Below, piece after piece: positions 1-5,560 of a stretch of DNA of 11,560 nt. The stretch comes from Goniomonas avonlea (Eukaryota > Cryptophyceae > Goniomonadida > Goniomonadaceae). Within the stretch, counting starts at the first letter, position 1. Every line of letters starts with the position of its first letter. The notes under the pieces were generated by a model that was not told where the DNA came from, did no database searches, and saw only the letters and a list, made by a program, of their open reading frames with translations. A program made the translations under genes and the position numbers. Location: the NCBI GenBank assembly GCA_003573635.1, contig QUTJ01031412.1:1-11560 (forward strand). Reading direction: 5' to 3'.

Positions 1-115
1 CACCGCCGTGCCGCAACCCCTGGGCCCGGCGCTGTTGCTGGCCGCGGGTCCAGCGGTGTGGAGGAGCTACCGAGTGTGGCTCCGGACGTCGCAAGACCAA
101 AAAGTCGGAGTGGCT

Positions 116-229
116 TCATGCCGAAGGATAGCAAGCGGCCTGCAAGCCGGCCTGGTTCTCGCAGCGGGGGGTTGTCGTACGCTGTTGTTGACGCGCCCAA
201 AATGCGACCGCTCTCGCGTGCTGGATAGC
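116..229 (-). CDS. possible 3' terminal exon of the 248-736 gene
   Basis: A donor gtaaca at 298-293 on the minus strand follows codon TCG in phase 0, and an acceptor gcggcag ends at 230. The resulting exon starts in phase 0, reads AIQHARAVAFWARQQQR and ends at TGA (118-116), 37 residues after a 69-bp intron. The glutamine/arginine-rich composition resembles the upstream frame. The alternative is that the gene simply runs to the TAG at 248. I cannot decide without transcript data. Confidence 0.3.
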   Translation of the reverse strand, partial: AIQHARAVAFWARQQQRTTTPRCENQAGLQAACYPSA

Positions 230-247
230 CTGCCGCTTCTTCGATGA

Positions 248-736
248 CTAATGCGCGCGCTCGGTCTGCCAAGGTATTTGCGGATTTGCAGGTGTTACCG
301 ACCACGCGGGGCCGGTGTGGTATTTAATGAGAACTCGCGAACTGGCGCGCGTTTTTGGCACGCGTATGCTTGCCGCTGTGTACATTGCCTTTCTTAACAT
401 AAACAGGTGCCTCTTCACCCACTGCCTCTCCATCCGTTGCCCCTCTGCCTCTCTATCCACCGCCTCAGGAAGTTGTTTTCTTTCCTGTTGTGCCTTACAC
501 ATTGCGGCTTGTGCGCCAAGCACCGTCCGATACCTACAGAGAATTTCCACTTCAGTTGCCGTCTGCAGCAGCACACGCATAGATATAATCTTCTGCTGCA
601 CTTCGGTTGCCGCCTGCAGCACGCGCATGTATTTCTTCGACTGCCCCAGCAGATGTTGGCGAAGCGTCCACGACGAACAAAAGAAAATGACCGCTCCCTG
701 TGTCTGGGGACACTGTTGGAAGGGCCTTGACTTCAT
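248..736 (-). CDS. hypothetical coiled-coil-like protein
   Basis: I do not recognise this protein. The minus-strand frame stays open from ATG at 736 to TAG at 248 (162 residues). The open frame extends five codons further upstream, but the first ATG is at 736. The middle of the protein (roughly residues 30-115) is rich in Q, E, K, R, A and L with regularly spaced hydrophobics, as in a helical coiled coil. It contains a near-duplicate segment, MRVLQAATEVQQ and MRVLLQTATEVE, encoded at 549-628. The antisense plus-strand frame is Cys/Ser/Leu-rich and reads as a shadow. The last 35 residues look less convincing and may be partly intronic, since a donor gtaaca sits at 298. The gene lies about 200 bp downstream of the ALKBH8-like gene on the same strand. 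It could be partial or an overprediction. Confidence 0.4.
   Translation of the reverse strand: MKSRPFQQCPQTQGAVIFFCSSWTLRQHLLGQSKKYMRVLQAATEVQQKIISMRVLLQTATEVEILCRYRTVLGAQAAMCKAQQERKQLPEAVDREAEGQRMERQWVKRHLFMLRKAMYTAASIRVPKTRASSRVLIKYHTGPAWSVTPANPQIPWQTERAH
549..628 (-). repeat. degenerate two-copy repeat inside the 248-736 gene
   Basis: Copies at 549-580 and 600-628 (consensus acttcNgttgccgNctgcag...cgcat) are about 50 bp apart. They differ by a few substitutions and one 3-bp indel, so the minus-strand frame is kept. They encode the repeated MRVL(L)QxATEV motif. Confidence 0.6.
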
Positions 737-880
737 CCAGATTAAACCCAATCAGACGATGATTGGATGAAACTCAGGACGAAGGCAGCAACGACGTTAC
801 CCGAGTTCCGGGGGTGTTTCACCCCATGCACGTGCGCGGAGGCCCAAACCGACCGCGGAGGGGACCTGTGGGGTTAGCAG

Positions 881-944
881 GGTTTATGCAGTCGCAAAGC
901 GCTAGTGCAAAGGGTTTATGCGGTCGCAGCGCGTTAGTGCAAAG
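881..944. repeat. two-copy 32-bp tandem repeat over the ALKBH8-like stop codon
   Basis: Copy 1 is 881-912 and copy 2 is 913-944. Both start ggtttatgc and end tagtgcaaag, with a few internal mismatches. The TAA stop of the dioxygenase gene (936-934) lies inside copy 2, and the repeat supplies its last codons. Confidence 0.75.
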
Positions 945-1770
945 CTGCGGCAGTCAGAAGTCGTGTGTCAGGCGGAGCATTTTCCTGCGAGTCGCATGCC
1001 AGTGGGAATATGCAATTGCACACTGGGACATCACGCACACGGCGAAACGTGAGTGATACTCGCCTGCCTCTCCTAACAATCCCTTCACCACAGATCCGGT
1101 CGGTTTTTCGTTTAGGTATCCCATGGGACCACGCATATCTGGCTGCCCCGCTCATGATGAGCAATGTTCTTGGATAAAGCCCAAAATGCACTTCGTTCGC
1201 TCTCATCCCGTTGGTTTCAGTGTGAACCATGCGGAACACACAGGGAGAACTCAGTGAGAGCGAGACGATAACGTCGTCAAACGAAAAGTGGGAATCAACG
1301 TGCAGGGATATCCCTTGCTGTCCGACGTATTCGTTGACAGTTACTTGGTCGGGCAGCCAGTTAGCCCCGGTCGCCTCTCGAACTGCCTCACCAACTCGCG
1401 CGCACACCATGCGCAGAAAGTCAGGTGGCTCACATGTACCACTACCCCTAGAGCGAGTGGCGTAGTCAAACCGCGTCCCGTAGTGCTGAGTGCGCCGTAA
1501 CAGTGTTGCGTCCCAAACTTGTTCATCGATTGACTGTAAAATAAACCCGTGCTCTTCCTCAGTGACAAAGTCTGCAATCTCAAACAACCCAGGCGGGCGG
1601 TCAGCCAAAGGGCAGCTTGAGATGTTTCGGAACGCCAGTCGAGGGATGGGCCGACCGGTGTCATCTCTGTCAACACACTTGTCCCCAGTCTCCCGACCGG
1701 GACTTTCGGTTGTTGCAGCCGCCTGTCCGGAGGCATGTTGGCAAGTCAGACAGGGCCCGAACTCGGACAA
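934..1770 (-). CDS. ALKBH8-type AlkB 2OG/Fe(II) dioxygenase
   Basis: This is an AlkB-family oxygenase. In the ALKBH8 branch the AlkB domain hydroxylates the wobble modification mcm5U to mchm5U in tRNA-Gly(UCC). Residue numbers start at the TTG at 1770. The substrate motif is NEY (146-148), the iron ligands are H157-x-D159 in ISLHVDSHFSFDD and H216 in YAWSHGI, and the 2-oxoglutarate arginines are R237 and R243 in RRVSLTFRRVR. The C-terminal CNCIFPLACDSQ (251-262) closely matches the cysteine-containing tail of the ALKBH8 AlkB domain and is the main reason for choosing this subfamily over other AlkB homologues. Neither the N-terminal RRM nor the C-terminal methyltransferase of animal ALKBH8 is present. 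The frame opens after a stop near 1800 but has no ATG before M121, so a 5' exon, a non-ATG start or a sequence frameshift is likely. The gene is divergent from the four-pass membrane protein gene. Confidence 0.88.
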   Translation of the reverse strand: MSEFGPCLTCQHASGQAAATTESPGRETGDKCVDRDDTGRPIPRLAFRNISSCPLADRPPGLFEIADFVTEEEHGFILQSIDEQVWDATLLRRTQHYGTRFDYATRSRGSGTCEPPDFLRMVCARVGEAVREATGANWLPDQVTVNEYVGQQGISLHVDSHFSFDDVIVSLSLSSPCVFRMVHTETNGMRANEVHFGLYPRTLLIMSGAARYAWSHGIPKRKTDRICGEGIVRRGRRVSLTFRRVRDVPVCNCIFPLACDSQENAPPDTRLLTAAALH

Positions 1771-1820
1771 TAAGAAAACGAAACCACATCGGGTGAAGTT
1801 TTAACTATGGGAGTTGACAT
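1749..1820 (-). other. possible 5' coding start of the ALKBH8-like gene in another frame
   Basis: An ATG at 1820 opens 24 codons (MSTPIVKTSPDVVSFSYCPS...) that run into the dioxygenase region but in a different frame, ending at TGA 1748-1746. It could be the true start if an intron or a sequencing indel lies near 1750-1780. Alternatively an acceptor such as cggacag (near 1730) follows an exon further upstream. This is inference only. Confidence 0.2.
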
Positions 1821-2034
1821 TATGAGCCGTGTAGTGTCGAGGGGTCAGCAAGATGTTGACTTGTCACGAGGTCACGAAGTGCACAGGGCGAGATTGAAGG
1901 AGATGCACGAGACTGCGGCTACATATGCTAAACCATGCAGGATTGTGCGACCTTACGACACAACTCCGGGTGCAACAGCCCCCACCTTTTCCTCGCCGCA
2001 GCCTTCGGAAAATTGCCCATCCCCGACTACTTGA
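1807..2034 (+). CDS. small hypothetical ORF in the divergent promoter region
   Basis: This 75-codon frame starts at an ATG with A at -3 and G at +4 and ends at TGA. The protein is hydrophilic (MGVDIMSRVVSRGQQDVD..., then a Ser/Pro-rich tail) and resembles no family I know. It overlaps the likely 5' end of the ALKBH8-like gene on the other strand. It may be chance, an untranslated leader, or a short upstream ORF of the 2149 gene. Confidence 0.2.
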   Translation: MGVDIMSRVVSRGQQDVDLSRGHEVHRARLKEMHETAATYAKPCRIVRPYDTTPGATAPTFSSPQPSENCPSPTT

Positions 2035-2148
2035 ACTCCTCGCGCTAACACCACGCGCTGTGGACTGTCCATGGTCGACCTCCAATAGTGACAAATAGGT
2101 ACCGGTAAGATGGTATCGATCAAGTTATCTTAGAAAAATTCAAAAAAA
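1821..2148. promoter_or_regulatory. putative bidirectional promoter region
   Basis: This region of about 330 bp separates the minus-strand ALKBH8-like gene from the plus-strand membrane protein gene, so both promoters must lie here or overlap the 5' exons. I see no clear TATA box. Just before the plus ATG there is an A-rich leader (2134-2148). Confidence 0.4.
2071..2088 (+). promoter_or_regulatory. five-codon upstream ORF before the membrane protein gene
   Basis: ATGGTCGACC at 2071 begins a five-codon ORF (MVDLQ, stop TAG 2086-2088). The main start at 2149 has the same ten bases. If the leader begins upstream of 2071, this uORF could dampen translation of the main frame. Confidence 0.35.
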
Positions 2149-3231
2149 ATGGTCGACCACAGAAGGTCTTCAAATCTCGAGGGTTGGCAGCACCCATCCC
2201 TGCCGTCACCTCAACGCGACACCGAAATAATGATTTCAGGGTTGCCAACTTTTCCAGTCCCTAAATACACAATGATGTCACCAGCGTGCAAGACTCCTTC
2301 ACGACGAGCGTCGCTGGAGACAGGGACGACCTATTCAAGGCCTGGACCTCCTCTGAAAGGGCGAAAGGTGACCAAGGCTCTGCTTATTGCTTCAGTAGCA
2401 GTTCTTTCTTTTGGGATGGGCACAATTGTTCCTGCGGCATTTGTGGTCAACACTGGTATCCGGCGCCGAGCCAATCTCCCCGCCTACCCAGACAGTCTGC
2501 AGAAACCTGGTCAGTTGGGAATTGCAATTGGTCTGATTGTTTTCTTCCTTGGAATCCTCAGTTGCCACGTTGCTTTAAAAGGAGCAGCGAGAGTGTTGTG
2601 GCCACACGGTGTCGCGATTCTGGTGCTTTTTGCAGGAGTAATTGTTGTTGGAGGTGCCCTGCTAGCCGTGTTCGGGTGGAATGCTGCAGCGGCATCATGC
2701 GTACTTTGTACGCGAGAAATGTACAATGTGGATGGCGGACTGTCGTGTGCGGGGAAGGCAGCTCAATCAAATGTGGGATGTGCGTTTCTTGATGAAGACT
2801 CGACGATGTACTTCGGGGTTGTGGCTGGGGTCCTGCTGGCCTTGTGTGTCGACTTGGTGCTTTTAATAGTCTGCTTCTTTCTTGTTATTGCAGTGGTGCG
2901 CAGTGCACCACGGCGTAACGCCAGACCGTGGGGTGAACGTGCGAAGCGGGGACTGATAGAATTGAGTGCTCCAGCCAGGGCAACAGGAAACCCGAAGCTT
3001 GAAGAACATGAAAAGTCACCAGCAAGTGAGCCTTCCAAAGGGCAGTGGCCACAGGTGACTCCGAGGGAGCTGATTTGGGAAGCTGATGATCCCGAAAAAG
3101 ATCCAGCATCCCAAACTTGGAACGAGTCCAGCAGCGTCTGTTCAGACCAAGAATCGGTACGTACACGTGCTGAACGTCTTTCCTCTTGGCAAAGTTTTGA
3201 CTGTGTTATTCTTTATGCTGTCGATCTTTAA
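2149..3231 (+). CDS. four-pass (tetraspan) membrane protein, unknown function
   Basis: The start ATG has a strong context (A at -3, G at +4) after an A-rich leader. The basic, Ser/Pro-rich N-tail (1-73) has in-frame Met28, 42 and 43 as later start options. Four hydrophobic helices follow at about 76-100, 122-143, 151-177 and 220-250. The loop between helices 3 and 4 has cysteines 184, 187, 200 and 211 that could form disulfides outside the cell or in the lumen. A long hydrophilic C-tail (251 onward) is Glu/Pro/Ser-rich and probably cytosolic. The layout resembles tetraspan families, but I see no CCG tetraspanin motif or claudin W-GLW-C-C signature. The last 24 residues may be intron read-through: a donor gtacgt at 3157 follows codon 336, and a branch-like gctaac plus acceptor atttcag end at 3352. 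The spliced form would continue in phase 0 to TAG at 3470-3472. Confidence 0.72.
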   Translation: MVDHRRSSNLEGWQHPSLPSPQRDTEIMISGLPTFPVPKYTMMSPACKTPSRRASLETGTTYSRPGPPLKGRKVTKALLIASVAVLSFGMGTIVPAAFVVNTGIRRRANLPAYPDSLQKPGQLGIAIGLIVFFLGILSCHVALKGAARVLWPHGVAILVLFAGVIVVGGALLAVFGWNAAAASCVLCTREMYNVDGGLSCAGKAAQSNVGCAFLDEDSTMYFGVVAGVLLALCVDLVLLIVCFFLVIAVVRSAPRRNARPWGERAKRGLIELSAPARATGNPKLEEHEKSPASEPSKGQWPQVTPRELIWEADDPEKDPASQTWNESSSVCSDQESVRTRAERLSSWQSFDCVILYAVDL

Positions 3232-3594
3232 CGATAGTGGCTTGTTACCGAAGTATGCGCGCCGAGACTCATTGGGCGTCCACACGCCTCGGTCGCTCAC
3301 GGCTGACTGCTAACCCTGAGTGATAGGTGCGGCTTATCGTTGAAGATTTCAGCCCTCCCATGGTTGGAGCAACGCCGTGCACCCCAGTCAAGGTGCGTGT
3401 TTCATCGCCTTACGCCTGAACTGGTGCTCGGTGCCAAGCGACCGCCAATCGTCGCTTTGTTTGTATTGTTAGAGCAGCTGCGCCAGGTTTAGAACCACCA
3501 GGGCGGTTGCAAATTGTTATCGCTACACGGGGCGACAATTGTAGCGATTCCGACCACCAGTGCAGCTACTTTGAGTGAGTGATTGCTCTCATCA
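3232..3594. other. region between the two plus-strand genes; possible 3' exons of the membrane protein gene
   Basis: No long open frame is present. The 3353-3472 stretch is open in the frame joined from the 3157 donor (PSHGWSNAVHPSQG...). A further donor gtgcgt at 3393 and an acceptor gcgccag at 3486 would join a segment at 3487-3574 that ends before gtgagtg. These phases do not reach the proline-rich frame, so I keep the two genes separate. A 9-bp inverted repeat lies at 3519-3548. Confidence 0.3.
3519..3548. repeat. short perfect inverted repeat
   Basis: ATCGCTACA (3519-3527) and TGTAGCGAT (3540-3548) are exact reverse complements around a 12-nt loop. It could be a hairpin in the 3' UTR or between genes. 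Confidence 0.5.
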
Positions 3595-4731
3595 ATGTTG
3601 ATCGTTGTCTCGCGCACGTGGACTGTGCTTGACGTATATCCACTCCCTCAGGCGGTGGACCTGCGGCCTCCTCTGGACCTGCCGCTGCTGGACCTGCCTC
3701 CTCCTCCGCCGCCTCTGCCTCCTCCTCCGCCGCCTCCTGCCTCACCTCCGCAACAACAGAGTGAGAGTGCCGCCGACAGCTCCACGACTTGCTCTCTGCG
3801 CTCCCCTGCGGAACATCACCCGACTCAGCCTCGCCCTGCACAGGCGTCGCGAGACACAGTAGCGGCGGGTGGTTACGTTAGCCCGCGGTCGCAGCTGCCT
3901 GCCCTTGCGGCGCCCTCGCCGTTGTCCTCGCCTCGCCTCCACTGCGGGGCCAACAGCCCGCTCACGTCTGTGTGTGGTCGTCAGAGTGTGGTTGCTCTGG
4001 ACGCTCACAGACGTGGCGACTCCACAACTCCAGACAGCGACCACATTGTGTATATCGGAGACGACGACCTGCAGAGTGGAAGCGGAGCGGGGTCTTGTGA
4101 CATTGTGTACATTGGCGACGACGGCAGTGTTGTTGCCGACAGGTGAGGTCCACCCTTGTACCGCGTCTGCGCTCCTCACACTTGCAGGCCCTCCCCCAGC
4201 CCCAAGCTATCGTTCCGACGCCCCCCACCCCCCATGAGCCCCTCGTTAAGTCCAGCAGGGTTGGGTGCTCCTTCCGCCTCCCGGCCCGTGACAGCACACC
4301 CTCTGCTTCCACGATCGCCGCCGCCACCACCACCACCTCCTCCTCCTCCTCCGTCCAGGGCACTGCAGATTGCCACCCTGGTTCCTCCCCCACCACGCAA
4401 CCTTCCACTCAAGCAGCAGCATAGCACTTTCAACCTCCCACCAGCACCCGACACCGTCCCTCCGTCTCCTCCCCGTTCTCCCCTTGGCTGGCGAGGTAGT
4501 TGTGAGCACGGACGGGGTCACTTGGGCCACGTACGACCGTCACCAGGACCGCAGCAGCGGCTCCTTGCAGACTCTCCGTCACGCGCAGTGTCAGTGTCGT
4601 CGTCGCCTGCGCCGCCTGCGCCCTACTGGGACTCCGCTGCCTCGCCGTCGCCCTCGGCGTCACGGCGGCCGCTCCTGCTCCACTACGCACGCGGCACCGC
4701 CAACAGGCAGTTAGATATGGGGCAGTGCTGA
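3595..4731 (+). CDS. proline-rich protein with two SUMO-interacting-motif-like repeats
   Basis: I model two exons, 3595-4142 and 4188-4731. The 45-nt gap 4143-4187 begins gtgagg and ends cacttgcag, carries an in-frame TGA, and rejoins the same frame. The first exon has a polyproline block (PPPPPPLPPPPPPP, encoded near 3700-3740), a Ser/Ala/Pro-rich linker, then HIVYIGDDD (4042-4068) and DIVYIGDDG (4099-4125). These fit the hydrophobic-hydrophobic-x-hydrophobic plus acidic pattern of SUMO-interacting motifs. The DNA copies differ only at third codon positions in the shared core, so this frame is under coding constraint. The second exon is again proline-rich with a second polyproline run near 4318-4350, and ends at TGA 4729-4731. 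Polyproline runs usually bind SH3, WW or EVH1 domains or profilin. The true 5' end is uncertain: the frame is open from 3583, and ccctcag at 3645-3651 could be an acceptor. Confidence 0.6.
4143..4187 (+). other. 45-nt intron in the proline-rich gene
   Basis: Donor AG|GTGAGG and acceptor CACTTGCAG|G flank 45 nt containing an in-frame TGA (4144-4146). Splicing joins AG to G as an Arg codon and continues the proline-rich frame. Introns of 40-50 nt also fit the large gene on the right (50 nt at 9376-9327). Confidence 0.55.
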
Positions 4732-5207
4732 TCCGTTGCCCTCGTAGGCAGCCTGCGTGGAGCGCCATCGCACTTTGCCCTGGAACCAAGAGGCGGTGAT
4801 GTTGTCCAGTGGAGGTGCACCACAGTCACCCCAACTGGGACCCGTGTTAATTATGCCTTCCTCAGTCTTTCAATCTGAGGGCGGGCGCACAATGTGAAAA
4901 CCCCTTTGAAAGGAGATTTATTGTATTCAGGATTTCATGAACTTCGCAAATGAAACGACACAGTCTTGCAAGTCCAAGGCCTCAATGCTCGCTCGCATTG
5001 CATGCCGTTACTCGTTGCTCCACTCACAGGACCACACTGCAGCACAAGCTAACCAACTGCCAAGATAGTTCTTGACATCATCCTTCTTGGGGGGCTAAGC
5101 CTGAACGTTATCTGAATACATTATTTGAGTATGTTATGGTCTTGGAGAATCATCCGTCTCCAAGAAGGTCATCACGGGGCCAGTACAGCACGGCGTACCA
5201 CGCAAAC
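4732..5207. other. intergenic region between convergent genes
   Basis: I see no credible gene here. It holds the 3' flank of the proline-rich gene. A 6-bp hairpin CCTCAG...CTGAGG with a 9-nt loop lies at 4860-4880. No canonical AATAAA was found. Confidence 0.5.
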
Positions 5208-5268
5208 GAGAGGGAGGGAGGGAGAGAGAGAGCAGACAGAGAGACAGAGAGACAGAGAGGGGGGGGGG

Positions 5269-5325
<57 letters not shown>

Positions 5326-5411
5326 AGCAAGAGAGAGGGGGGGAGGGGGACAGACGGGCAGAGACAGAGACAGCGACAGAGACAGACACACACACAGAGA
5401 GAGAGAGAGAG
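5208..5411. repeat. long homopurine GA/GGGA microsatellite
   Basis: About 200 bp is almost pure purine on the plus strand: GGGA and GACAGAGA units, a G-run near 5260-5270, a long (GA)n core, then GACAGAGACAGC units. It lies just past the stop of the minus-strand coiled-coil gene. Polyserine/leucine frames across it are artefacts. Confidence 0.95.
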
Positions 5412-5506
5412 CAGCTTGAACAGCTCAAAACAGAATTTCTCAGGCTCTATCCATCGAACATCGCACGTGTCCTCGCACACGAAAACATGACGGCAAGGCG
5501 CAGCTC

Positions 5507-5560
5507 TCATTTGTTGAAGCTGTCTCGTGAATGGCGCGACTCGCCCAAGGAAGAAGCAGC
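5507..5560 (-). CDS. coiled-coil gene, exon P (terminal)
   Basis: The acceptor cattttctttggcag is strong, with a good pyrimidine tract. In phase 0 it reads AASSLGESRHSRDSFNK and stops at TGA (5509-5507). Another register of the same exon stays open into the GA repeat, so the terminus depends on the exon O phase. Confidence 0.5.
   Translation of the reverse strand, partial: AASSLGESRHSRDSFNK

Noticed and set aside
315-770. 151-codon plus-strand frame
   Set aside because: It is the antisense of the 248-736 minus frame, Cys/Ser/Leu-rich, with no recognisable feature.
2105-2133. gtaaga...cttag as a 5' UTR intron
   Set aside because: It would be only 29 nt, too short for a spliceosomal intron.
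3566-4530. Minus-strand frames rich in Glu/Ala or Gly runs
   Set aside because: They are shadows of the polyproline codons. The silent-site pattern at 4042-4125 supports the plus strand.
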